DNA of 64,000 nt. Source: Trueperaceae bacterium. GTDB taxonomy: Bacteria; Deinococcota; Deinococci; Deinococcales; Trueperaceae. This document shows positions 43,805 through 51,233 of the stretch, piece after piece. A program made the translations under genes and the position numbers. Below the pieces are notes generated by a model. It saw nothing but the letters and a program-made list of their open reading frames with translations. It did not search any database and was not told the origin of the DNA. The stretch is from positions 1 to 64,000 of the forward strand of contig DASVDQ010000097.1 of the NCBI GenBank assembly GCA_036381035.1. The letters are read 5' to 3'. How positions within the stretch are numbered: position 1 is the first letter of the stretch; each line of letters begins with the position of its first letter.

Positions 43805-44482
43805 ATGCGCGCCCCACGCGTAGCGGTCGCGGCGATCGCCGCCCTCGTCGCCTGCGCCTGGGCGCAGGCCTTCCCCGACCCCGAGTACCCGGACCGGCGC
43901 CCGGAGCTGCGCGACTACGTCTGCCCCGCGCGCGACCGCGACGATGACAGCGGTCCGCGGGAGCCGCTCACGGAGGCCGAGCGCCTGCGCTTCGAGACGC
44001 GAGCGCGCTACCGCGCTTACTTCCCCGCCTACCTCGCCCGCGTCGGCGACACGCCGGCCGCGACGCTGATCACGCCGGTCGAGGGAGTGAGCGTCGCGCA
44101 GATCGCGGAGACGTTCGGGGCGCCGCGCTGGGACCGCCGCCACGAGGGCATAGACATCTTCGCGCCGCGCTGGACCCCCGTGATCGCGGCGGCCCCCGGC
44201 TGGGTCTACCGCATCACCGACCAGACCCTGGGCGGCCTCTCCGTCACCGTGATCGGCGACGGCGGCGTACGCTACTACTACACGCACCTCGAGGCGGTCC
44301 ACGAGGAGCTGAGGGAGGGGCAGCTCGTGGAGGCCGGCCAGCCCCTCGGCTACGTGGGCAACGACGGCAACGCGGCCGGCACGCCCACGCACCTGCACTT
44401 CGGGGTATACGTCGGGGAAGAGGACGACCTCTGCGCATGGAACGCGATAGACCCGTTGCCCCTGCTCATCGACCACCGGTGA
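43805..44482 (+). CDS. Secreted M23 family peptidase (LytM-like)
   Basis: A 225-residue protein with signal peptide (VAVAAIAALVACAWAQA). The M23 zinc ligands are H in RRHEGIDIFAP (HxxxD) and the HLH in PTHLHFGVYV. The domain spans about 105-215. M23 enzymes cut peptide cross-bridges of peptidoglycan or activate other hydrolases. It overlaps the phosphoesterase gene by 4 nt (GTGA) and starts a three-gene coupled operon. Confidence 0.9.
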   Translation: MRAPRVAVAAIAALVACAWAQAFPDPEYPDRRPELRDYVCPARDRDDDSGPREPLTEAERLRFETRARYRAYFPAYLARVGDTPAATLITPVEGVSVAQIAETFGAPRWDRRHEGIDIFAPRWTPVIAAAPGWVYRITDQTLGGLSVTVIGDGGVRYYYTHLEAVHEELREGQLVEAGQPLGYVGNDGNAAGTPTHLHFGVYVGEEDDLCAWNAIDPLPLLIDHR

Positions 44483-45210
44483 TCGCGGTCATCGCCGACG
44501 TGCACGGCAACCTCGCCGCGCTCGAGGCCGTGATCGCGGACATGCTGCGGTTCGACGTCGAGGAGGTCCTGTGCCTCGGCGACGTGGCGAACTTCGGCCC
44601 CGAGCCGTCCGCGACGATCGCGCGCCTGCGCTCGCTCGAGCCCCTCACCGTCATGGGCAACACCGACGACTACCTGCTGAAGACGAGGACCGTCGCCGAC
44701 GTGGCGAGCCCCGACGAGCTGACGCCGACCATCCTGGAGATCGAGGCGTGGTGCGCCGGCCGGCTGTCGGACGAGGACAGGTCGTGGGTGCGCGCGTTCC
44801 CGCCCACGCGCGAGCTCGAGCTGAACGCCTGCCGCGTCCTCGCCTACCACGGGTCGCCCAAGAGCTACGACCACCCCGTGACACCCGAGACCCCGGCGGA
44901 GGTGCTCGACGGCTACTTCGCCGGCACGGAGGCGAAGCTCTACCTCGGCGCCCACGTGCACCACCAGTTCGTGAGGAAGCACCGTCGCTCGGTCGTCGCG
45001 AACCCCGGCAGCGTCGGCATGGCGTACGACAGGCCGGCGGACGGAGGCGAGCGCATCGCCGTCGCGGAGTACGCCCTGCTGCAGGTCGTCGACGGCGAGC
45101 CCAACCTCCACCTCAGGCGCGTGCCATACGACGTGGAGCTACTGCGCGAGGCCGTCGCCCGCACCGGCATGCCGCACGCCGACTTCTACCTCGGCGCGCT
45201 GGGCGGATGA
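44479..45210 (+). CDS. Metallophosphoesterase, YfcE/MJ0936-like
   Basis: A 243-residue calcineurin-like phosphoesterase. Metal-binding motifs are VIADVHGNLAAL, CLGDVANFGP, MGNTDD and LGAHVHHQF, with NPGSVG near the end. The family hydrolyses phosphodiesters such as cyclic nucleotides; the substrate is unknown. The GTG at 44479 overlaps the M23 stop; I prefer it to the upstream ATG at 44437 inside the M23 gene because the fold begins exactly here. Confidence 0.88.
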   Translation: MIAVIADVHGNLAALEAVIADMLRFDVEEVLCLGDVANFGPEPSATIARLRSLEPLTVMGNTDDYLLKTRTVADVASPDELTPTILEIEAWCAGRLSDEDRSWVRAFPPTRELELNACRVLAYHGSPKSYDHPVTPETPAEVLDGYFAGTEAKLYLGAHVHHQFVRKHRRSVVANPGSVGMAYDRPADGGERIAVAEYALLQVVDGEPNLHLRRVPYDVELLREAVARTGMPHADFYLGALGG

Positions 45211-45788
45211 GCGGGCGCCGGGGCCGCTCCGGCGCCGCGCCGGCCGGCGGCGACGTCATCTTCGCCTTCCTCAGGGCCGTCAACGTCGGCGGCGCGAACA
45301 AGGTGCCCATGGCCGCCCTCGTGGAGCTGCTGGCGGAGCGGGGGTTCCCGCCCACCGCCTACCTGCTCGCCAGCGGCAACCTCGCGGTCCAGGCGCCGCC
45401 GGACGCGGCGCCCTCGTTGCGGACGGCGCTGGTCGAGGCGGTGGCCGCGGGGTTCGGGGTGCGCACCGACGCCGTGTTCCGCACGCCGGCCCAGCTCGCC
45501 GCGCTGCTGCGGGACGACCCCTTCACGCCGGCCGGCTGGCAGGTCGTCCACGTGTCGCTGTGGGACGACGAGCCGGACCAAGAGGGCCTGGAGGCGCTGG
45601 CCGCCGGCGACTACTCGCCCGACGCCGTCCACGTCGTCGCGGGCGCCGCCTACATGGCCTACGCGGACTCGTCGCACGCCTCGAAGCTGTCCAACGCCCT
45701 GGTGGAGCGTCGCCTCGGGGTGCCGGCCACCGCGCGGAACGTGAACACGTTCCGGAGGCTGCTGGCGCGCTTCGCTCCTGGCGATTGA
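45207..45788 (+). CDS. DUF1697 family protein
   Basis: A 193-residue protein with the DUF1697 start (FAFLRAVNVGGANKVPM), YLLASGNLAVQAP, and KLSNALVERRLGVPATARNVNTFRRL near the end. The ATG at 45207 overlaps the phosphoesterase stop (ATGA). Function unknown; the family is widespread as single copies. Its 3' end seeds a set of imperfect 32-bp repeats downstream. Confidence 0.85.
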   Translation: MSGRRGRSGAAPAGGDVIFAFLRAVNVGGANKVPMAALVELLAERGFPPTAYLLASGNLAVQAPPDAAPSLRTALVEAVAAGFGVRTDAVFRTPAQLAALLRDDPFTPAGWQVVHVSLWDDEPDQEGLEALAAGDYSPDAVHVVAGAAYMAYADSSHASKLSNALVERRLGVPATARNVNTFRRLLARFAPGD

Positions 45789-45883
45789 CGAGCCTCGCGC
45801 GCTTCGCTCCTAGCGATCGAGGGGACCGGGGCCTTGCGCTCCTAGCGATCGCGAGGGCCCGCGCGCTTCGCGCCTGCCGGTAG
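45765..45883 (+). repeat. Four imperfect tandem copies of the DUF1697 gene 3' end
   Basis: Copies begin at about 45765, 45797, 45831 and 45861, spaced 32, 34 and 30 bp. The first contains the stop codon of the DUF1697 gene; the second differs from it at two positions over 24 bp (GCGCGCTTCGCTCCTAGCGA). The third and fourth are more diverged. Confidence 0.6.
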
Positions 45884-45899
45884 GCCGGGCCCGCGCGTC

Positions 45900-46289
45900 T
45901 CAGCCGTGCCGCGCCACCAGCGCCACGAGGCCGACGAGGTTGCCGCCTGGGTCCCTCACGAAGGCGTGCACCTCGTCGTGGCCGGTGGGCCCCAGCGAGT
46001 CGTCGGCGTGGCTGAAGATCGTGTGCGGCTCGCTGACGACCTCGGCTCCGGCAGCCCTGGCGCGCTCCAGCGCGGATGACGCGTCGCCCACGCGCAGGTA
46101 GACCGTGCTCGCGGGCGCGCCCCTCTCGAGCAGCAGCCGCACGCCGCCCACGACGAAGAAGAGCAGCCCGGGAGGCTCGAAGCGCCCGGCCGGCTCGGCG
46201 CCGAGCAGCCGGCGGTAGAACGCCTCGGCGACGTCCAGGTCGTCGGCCCTCAAGGCGACCTGCAGCAGGCCGAGCACCTCGTGGGACAT
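45900..46289 (-). CDS. VOC family protein (glyoxalase/bleomycin-resistance type)
   Basis: A 129-residue protein with one betaalphabetabetabeta-type VOC unit pair: VALRADDLDVAEAFYRRLLG at the start, and HAFVRDPGGNLVGLVAL near the C-terminus with the Glu/His positions of metal-binding VOC proteins only partly kept. Likely acts on a small electrophile or antibiotic; substrate unknown. The ATG at 46289 sits 5 nt after a TAGCAT -10 box (leaderless). Confidence 0.85.
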   Translation of the reverse strand: MSHEVLGLLQVALRADDLDVAEAFYRRLLGAEPAGRFEPPGLLFFVVGGVRLLLERGAPASTVYLRVGDASSALERARAAGAEVVSEPHTIFSHADDSLGPTGHDEVHAFVRDPGGNLVGLVALVARHG

Positions 46290-46294
46290 GGCGG

Positions 46295-46300
46295 ATGCTA
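46295..46300 (-). promoter_or_regulatory. -10 box TAGCAT giving a leaderless VOC transcript
   Basis: Minus-strand TAGCAT, then CCGCC, then ATG at 46289; same geometry as tldD and dinB. Confidence 0.55.
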
Positions 46301-46500
46301 TCACCGCCCGGAGCACGGCGCGGCGGCGCCGTCGTCCCCGGCTTCTTAGCCGGGCGCCGTCGCCCGCGGCCTCGCCGGGCGCCCTCGCCGCACGGACCAC
46401 GGCCGGCCGCCGCGCACCCGGGGGCGGCGTGCCTCACCAGGCGCCCTCCGCAGCCTGAATGGTCCGAAGGCATGAGACCCGAGTGGTTATAAAGTCGATA

Positions 46501-46529
46501 TTGACAATCTATGAATGGGCGCTTACCAT
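46501..46529 (+). promoter_or_regulatory. Canonical sigma-70 promoter for the ABC exporter operon
   Basis: TTGACA (46501-46506), 17-bp spacer, TACCAT (46524-46529), in an AT-rich patch unlike its surroundings. The ABC start is 145 nt further on, leaving a long leader. The whole 46290-46674 gap (385 bp) also holds the VOC promoter and a GC-rich stretch at 46301-46440 in which I see nothing. Confidence 0.7.
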
Positions 46530-46537
46530 CCTGCGAC

Positions 46538-46696
46538 ATGTCGCATCACGACGTCCACCCGAGGCACCAGATCGGGGGCCGCCCCCACCCGCCCGCAGGG
46601 CCGGAACGGCTTCCTATGGCATCGCGGCGAGGCGGGAGTATACTCCCCTCCTTGCCTCCGAGGAGGGAGGACCCATGCCCATCCGCGCCCTGCTGA
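46538..46696 (+). CDS. Putative leader peptide overlapping the ABC exporter start
   Basis: An open frame of 52 codons (MSHHDVHPRHQIGG at the start, DPCPSAPC at the end). Its ATG is 8 nt after the TACCAT -10 box, the leaderless spacing used elsewhere in the window. It runs through the two competing hairpins at 46634-46667 and ends 22 nt inside the next gene, in another frame. Composition is His/Pro/Arg-rich and no family is recognised. It may be a regulatory leader of the BmrB kind or simply chance. Confidence 0.35.
   Translation: MSHHDVHPRHQIGGRPHPPAGPERLPMASRRGGSILPSLPPRREDPCPSAPC
46634..46667 (+). promoter_or_regulatory. Mutually exclusive hairpins near the ABC exporter ribosome-binding site
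   Basis: Hairpin 1 is the perfect 14-bp palindrome GGGAGTATACTCCC (46634-46647). Hairpin 2 pairs CCCTCC (46646-46651) with GGAGGG of the Shine-Dalgarno region (46662-46667), loop 10 nt. They share bases 46646-46647, so only one can form at a time. The palindrome also contains TATACT and could be a DNA operator or a second -10 box. Confidence 0.45.
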
Positions 46697-48423
46697 CGCT
46701 GATCTCGAGGTACGCCAGGGCCTACCGCGGGACGATCGCCGTCGTGGCCGGCCTGCAGCTGATCGCCACGCTAGCCGCGCTGCTGCTGCCCAGCATCAAC
46801 GCCGACATCATCGACCGCGGGGTCGTGCTCGGCGACACAGCCTACATCCTGCGCCAGGGCGCGGTGATGCTGGGCGTGTCCCTGCTCAACGTCGCCGCCA
46901 CGGTCCTCGCCACGTTCCTGGGCGCCAGGACCGCGATGAGCTTCGGGCGCGACGTGCGCTCCGCCGTGTTCTCGCGCGTCGCCGACTTCTCGGCCCGCGA
47001 GGTCGGCTACTTCGGCGCGCCCTCCCTCATCACGAGGAACACCAACGACGTCCAGCAGGTCCAGATGTCGCTGATGATGTCGTTCACGATGCTCCTCTCG
47101 GCGCCGATGATGATGATCGGCGGCGTGATCATGGCCCTCCGGGAGGACGTCGGCCTCTCGTGGCTCGTGCTGGTGGCCGTGCCGCTGCTCGGCGCCGCGG
47201 TGGGCCTGATCGTGACGCGCATGGTGCCCGGCTTCAGGTCGATGCAGAGGCGCATCGACAGGGTCAACGAGGTCATGCGCGCGCAGATCTCGGGCATCCG
47301 CGTCGTGCGCGCGTTCGTGCGCGAGGAGGTCGAGAGCGACCGCTTCGGGACGGCGAACCGCGAGCTCACGGACGTCGCCATCGGCGTCGGCCGCTACATG
47401 GCCGCGCTCTTCCCCGTCGTCCTGCTCGTCCTCAACCTCTCGTCGGTGGCGGTGCTGTGGTTCGGCGGCATCCGCGTCGCCGACGGCGCGATGGAGATCG
47501 GCTCGCTGACGGCGTTCCTCAGCTACCTGATGCAGATCCTCATCGCCGTCATGATGTCGACCTTCGTGTTCATGCTCGTGCCGCGCGCCGCCGTCGCGGC
47601 CGACCGCATCGTCGAGGTCCTCGACACCGAGCCGACGGTGGAGCCGCCCGCGGACGGCGTGACCGAGGCGCCCGCCGGCAGGGAGCGCGGGCTCGTCTTC
47701 GAGGACGTTTCGTTCGCCTACCCCGGCGCCGACCACCCGGTGCTCTCCGGCGTGAGCTTCGCCGTGAGGCCCGGCCAGACCCTGGCCGTGATCGGCTCGA
47801 CGGGGGCCGGCAAGTCGACGCTGGTGGGGCTCATCCCCCGCCTCTTCGACGTGACGGCGGGCAGCGTCAAGCTCGACGGCGTAGACGTGCGCGACTACGA
47901 CCCCGAGGCGCTGTGGGCGCGCATCGGCCTCGTGCCGCAGAAGGCCTACCTGTTCTCCGGCACGATCGCGTCGAACCTGCGCTACGGCCGGCCCGACGCC
48001 ACCGAGGAGGAGATGTGGCGCGCGCTCGAGATCGCTCAGGCGCGCGAGTTCGTCGCCGAGATGCCCGAGGGCCTCGAGGCGCCGATCGCCCAGGGCGGCA
48101 CGAACGTCTCGGGCGGCCAACGCCAGCGCCTGGCCATCGCCCGCGCCCTCATCAAGCGTCCGTACGTCTACGTCTTCGACGACGCGTTCTCGGCCCTCGA
48201 CGTCACCACCGACGCCCGGCTGCGCGCGGCCCTGAGGCCGCACCTAACCGACGCGATCAGCGTGATCGTCGCCCAGCGCGTGAGCACCGTGGAGAACGCC
48301 GACCAGATCCTCGTCCTCGAGGACGGCAGGGTCGTGGGGCTCGGCCGCCACGAGGAGCTCCTGCGCACCTCGCCCACCTACAGGGAGATCGTCATGTCCC
48401 AGCGTCAGGCGGAGGCGGCCTGA
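46675..48423 (+). CDS. Heterodimeric ABC exporter subunit A (BmrC/YfiB-like)
   Basis: A 582-residue ABC half-exporter: six membrane helices (about 15-310) and a nucleotide-binding domain. Walker A is GSTGAGKSTL and the signature is VSGGQRQRLAIARAL. Walker B is YVFDDAFSALD: the catalytic Glu is replaced by Asp, a mark of degenerate-site subunits in heterodimeric exporters. The switch region has AQRVST in place of AHRxST, with Gln for the H-loop His, again degenerate. The partner is the next gene, overlapping by 1 nt (TGATG). Exports drugs or lipids across the inner membrane. Confidence 0.9.
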   Translation: MPIRALLTLISRYARAYRGTIAVVAGLQLIATLAALLLPSINADIIDRGVVLGDTAYILRQGAVMLGVSLLNVAATVLATFLGARTAMSFGRDVRSAVFSRVADFSAREVGYFGAPSLITRNTNDVQQVQMSLMMSFTMLLSAPMMMIGGVIMALREDVGLSWLVLVAVPLLGAAVGLIVTRMVPGFRSMQRRIDRVNEVMRAQISGIRVVRAFVREEVESDRFGTANRELTDVAIGVGRYMAALFPVVLLVLNLSSVAVLWFGGIRVADGAMEIGSLTAFLSYLMQILIAVMMSTFVFMLVPRAAVAADRIVEVLDTEPTVEPPADGVTEAPAGRERGLVFEDVSFAYPGADHPVLSGVSFAVRPGQTLAVIGSTGAGKSTLVGLIPRLFDVTAGSVKLDGVDVRDYDPEALWARIGLVPQKAYLFSGTIASNLRYGRPDATEEEMWRALEIAQAREFVAEMPEGLEAPIAQGGTNVSGGQRQRLAIARALIKRPYVYVFDDAFSALDVTTDARLRAALRPHLTDAISVIVAQRVSTVENADQILVLEDGRVVGLGRHEELLRTSPTYREIVMSQRQAEAA

Positions 48424-50531
48424 TGGCGCGGCGCGGACCCGGCAGGGACGGCGCGGCGCCCGGCGGCGCCTCACGCAACGGCGAGGTCGCCGGCGGCGCG
48501 CAGCATAGCGCCCAGCCCGGCGGCGCTCCGGCCGGCGCCCCCGACGGCGCGCCCGCCGCCCCGGGCGGGGCCGGACCGGCGGGCAGGAAGACGCTCAAGC
48601 AGACCGAGCGCGCCCGCGTCGGCGGTCCGTTCGGCGGCGGCGTCATGGTCGGCGGCAAGGCCGAGGCCTTCGGCCCCTCGGCGCGGCGGCTCATCGGCCA
48701 GCTCCGCCCCCACAGGCTGCTGGTGATCCTGGCCCTCGTCATGGGCGTCGCGGCGGTCGGCCTCTCGGCGGCCGGGCCGCGGGTCCTGGGGCGCGCGACC
48801 GACCTGATCTTCTCCGGCGTGATCGGCGCGCAGATGCCCGCCGGCATCACGAAGGAGCAGGCCGTCGCCGGCGCCCGCCTGACCGCCGGCGAGAGGGTCG
48901 CCGACATGCTCGCCAGCATGGACTTCGTGCCCGGCCAGGGCGTCGACTTCGCGTCCGTGGGGCGGGTGCTGCTGATCGCCCTCGGGATCTACGCCCTCTC
49001 GGCGCTGCTCTCGTTCGTGCAGGGCGTTGCCCTCAACGAGGCCGTGCAGCGCACCATGTACAGGCTCAGGAGCGAGGTCGAGGCCAAGCTGCACCGGCTG
49101 CCCCTCTCCTACTTCGACTCGCAGCCGCGCGGCGAGCTGCTCTCGCGCGTCACCAACGACATCGACAACGTCGGGCAGACCCTCCAGCAGACCCTCAGCC
49201 AGGCCGTGAGCTCGCTGCTCACCGTGCTGTTCGTGCTGGTGATGATGTTCTCGATCTCGCCGGTGCTGTCGCTGGTGGCGCTGGCCAGCATCCCGGCGAC
49301 GATGGTCCTCGCCGGCCTGGTGATGGGCCGCTCCCGCACGCAGTTCATCGCGCAGTGGCGGAGCACCGGGGCCCTCAACGGCCACGTCGAGGAGGCCTTC
49401 ACGGGGCACGCCGTCGTCAAGGTGTTCGGCAGGCAGCGGGAGGTCGTGGAGGCGTTCGAGCGCCACAACGACGAGCTCTATCAGTCCAGCTTCAAGGCGC
49501 AGTTCTACTCGGGCCTGATCATGCCCATCAGCATGTTCATCGGGAACCTCAGCTACGCGGTCATCGCCGTCGTGGGCGGCCTGCGCGTGGCCTCCGGCAC
49601 GATCAGCCTCGGGGACGTCCAGGCGTTCATCCAGTACTCGCGTCAGTTCTCGCAGCCGGTCACGCAGCTCGCCAGCATGGCGAACCTGCTGCAGTCCGGC
49701 GTGGCCTCGGCCGAGCGGGTGTTCGAGCTCCTCGACGCCGAGGAGCAGCAGCCCGACGTGGCGGAGCTGAGCCTCGACCGCGTGCGCGGGCGCGTCGTGT
49801 TCGAGGACGTCTCGTTCCGCTACGAGCCCGACCGCCCGCTGATCGAGGACCTGAACCTCGTCGTGGAGCCGGGCCAGACCGTCGCGATCGTCGGGCACAC
49901 GGGCGCGGGCAAGACGACGCTGGTGAACCTGATCATGCGGTTCTACGAGCTGGACTCGGGCCGCATCCTCATCGACGGCAAGGACATCGCCAAGATGCCC
50001 CGGGCCGAGCTGAGGCGCAACGTCGGGATGGTCCTGCAGGACACGTGGCTCTTCAAGGGCACGATCTACGACAACATCGCCTACGGCCGCCCCGGGGCCA
50101 GCCGCGAGGAGGTCCTCAGCGCGGCCAAGGCGGCGTACGTCGACAGGTTCGTGCACAGCCTACCGGACGGCTACGAGACCGTCGTCGACGACGAGGGCGG
50201 CGCGATCAGCGTGGGCGAGAAGCAGCTCATAACGATCGCCAGGGCGCTCCTGGCCGACCCGCCGATCATGATCCTCGACGAGGCCACGAGCTCGGTGGAC
50301 ACGCGCACCGAGTACCTCGTCCAGCAGGCGATGCAGGCGCTGCGCGGCGACCGCACCAGCTTCGTGATCGCCCACCGGCTCTCGACGATCACCGGCGCCG
50401 ACGTGATCCTCGTCATGGAGCACGGCCGCATCGTCGAGCGCGGCTCCCACGACGAGCTGCTCGCAGCGGGCGGCGCCTACGCCAAGCTCTACCGCTCGCA
50501 GTTCGAGGCGCCCGTCGTGGAGGCGGCGTAG
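48423..50531 (+). CDS. Heterodimeric ABC exporter subunit B (BmrD/YfiC-like)
   Basis: A 702-residue half-exporter with a Gly/Pro/Ala-rich N-terminal extension of about 60 residues, six helices (about 95-400) and a nucleotide-binding domain: Walker A GHTGAGKTTL, Walker B IMILDEATSSVDTRTE with the catalytic Glu, and switch His in IAHRLST. The signature is atypical: ISVGEKQLITIARAL in place of LSGGQ. About 60 extra residues sit between the first two helices (AGITKEQAVAGARL ... MDFVPGQG), an extracytoplasmic loop seen in this subfamily. It supplies the catalytically competent Walker B for the pair. Confidence 0.9.
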   Translation: MARRGPGRDGAAPGGASRNGEVAGGAQHSAQPGGAPAGAPDGAPAAPGGAGPAGRKTLKQTERARVGGPFGGGVMVGGKAEAFGPSARRLIGQLRPHRLLVILALVMGVAAVGLSAAGPRVLGRATDLIFSGVIGAQMPAGITKEQAVAGARLTAGERVADMLASMDFVPGQGVDFASVGRVLLIALGIYALSALLSFVQGVALNEAVQRTMYRLRSEVEAKLHRLPLSYFDSQPRGELLSRVTNDIDNVGQTLQQTLSQAVSSLLTVLFVLVMMFSISPVLSLVALASIPATMVLAGLVMGRSRTQFIAQWRSTGALNGHVEEAFTGHAVVKVFGRQREVVEAFERHNDELYQSSFKAQFYSGLIMPISMFIGNLSYAVIAVVGGLRVASGTISLGDVQAFIQYSRQFSQPVTQLASMANLLQSGVASAERVFELLDAEEQQPDVAELSLDRVRGRVVFEDVSFRYEPDRPLIEDLNLVVEPGQTVAIVGHTGAGKTTLVNLIMRFYELDSGRILIDGKDIAKMPRAELRRNVGMVLQDTWLFKGTIYDNIAYGRPGASREEVLSAAKAAYVDRFVHSLPDGYETVVDDEGGAISVGEKQLITIARALLADPPIMILDEATSSVDTRTEYLVQQAMQALRGDRTSFVIAHRLSTITGADVILVMEHGRIVERGSHDELLAAGGAYAKLYRSQFEAPVVEAA

Positions 50532-50556
50532 GGCTACTTAGGCCCTTCAAGCGTGA

Positions 50557-50582
50557 GGCGCGGCCGCTCGTGCGGCCGCGCC
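50557..50582. terminator. Bidirectional GC hairpin between the ABC operon and the fRMsr gene
   Basis: Perfect 11-bp inverted repeat GGCGCGGCCGC / GCGGCCGCGCC with a 4-nt loop, between two convergent genes. No T tract, so termination strength is uncertain. Confidence 0.55.
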
Positions 50583-50611
50583 TGCGCTACGGGCCGTCGG
50601 CTGCGGCGGCC

Positions 50612-51151
50612 CTACGACCTGGTCGCCGCCGCCCAGTCGACGCGCGGCACGATGTCGGCGACTATCGTCTCCAGCGCGCGCCGGTCCTCGATGTCGAAGG
50701 TGCCGACGTCGGGCGAGTCGATGTCGAGCACGCCCACGACCTCGCCGCCCACGACGATGGGCACGACGATCTCGGAGCGGGAGCGGTCGTCGCAGGCGAT
50801 GTGGCCGGGGAACGCGTGGACGTCGGGCACGACCTGCGTGCGTCGCTCGGCGACGGCCGTGCCGCACACGCCGCGCCCCACCGCGATGCGCACGCAGGCG
50901 GGCCGCCCCTGGAACGGGCCGAGCACCAGCTCGCCGCCCTTCATCAGGTAGAAGCCGGCCCAGTTCACCCGTGGCACGTGGTCGTAGACCGCCGCCGCCA
51001 CGTTGGCGAGGTTCGCGAGCCAGTCGGGCTCGCCCTCGGTGAGCGCCAGGACGTAGCGGCGCAGCTCCAGGTAGCGCTCCGTCTTGCCGGCGCCCTCGCC
51101 CAGCGGCGCCACGTAGTCGACCTCGTGAACCTCGGCGTGCCCCTGCTCCAT
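50612..51151 (-). CDS. msrC: Free methionine-(R)-sulfoxide reductase (GAF domain)
   Basis: A 179-residue GAF-fold enzyme that reduces free methionine-R-sulfoxide. The active-site cysteines are visible: RGVCGTAV and HIACDDRSRSEIVVPI. Upstream residues WAGFYLM and LGPFQGRPACVRI match the fRMsr substrate pocket. The ATG at 51151 lies 8 nt after TAAGCT (leaderless). Role: oxidative-stress repair of methionine. Confidence 0.92.
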   Translation of the reverse strand: MEQGHAEVHEVDYVAPLGEGAGKTERYLELRRYVLALTEGEPDWLANLANVAAAVYDHVPRVNWAGFYLMKGGELVLGPFQGRPACVRIAVGRGVCGTAVAERRTQVVPDVHAFPGHIACDDRSRSEIVVPIVVGGEVVGVLDIDSPDVGTFDIEDRRALETIVADIVPRVDWAAATRS

Positions 51152-51159
51152 GGTCAGCG

Positions 51160-51165
51160 AGCTTA
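51160..51165 (-). promoter_or_regulatory. -10 box TAAGCT giving a leaderless msrC transcript
   Basis: Minus-strand TAAGCT, 8 nt, then ATG at 51151. Confidence 0.5.
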
Positions 51166-51233
51166 GCTCTCCCGCGCGACGGTCGCACGCGCGCCGCGAA
51201 CCCGCGCGCGACATGGAGGTCGGGCGACCCGGC

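Noticed and set aside
45765-45883. Short repeats as an insertion-sequence end or attachment site
   Set aside because: No transposase, integrase or tRNA nearby and no target-site duplication; slippage of the gene end is simpler.
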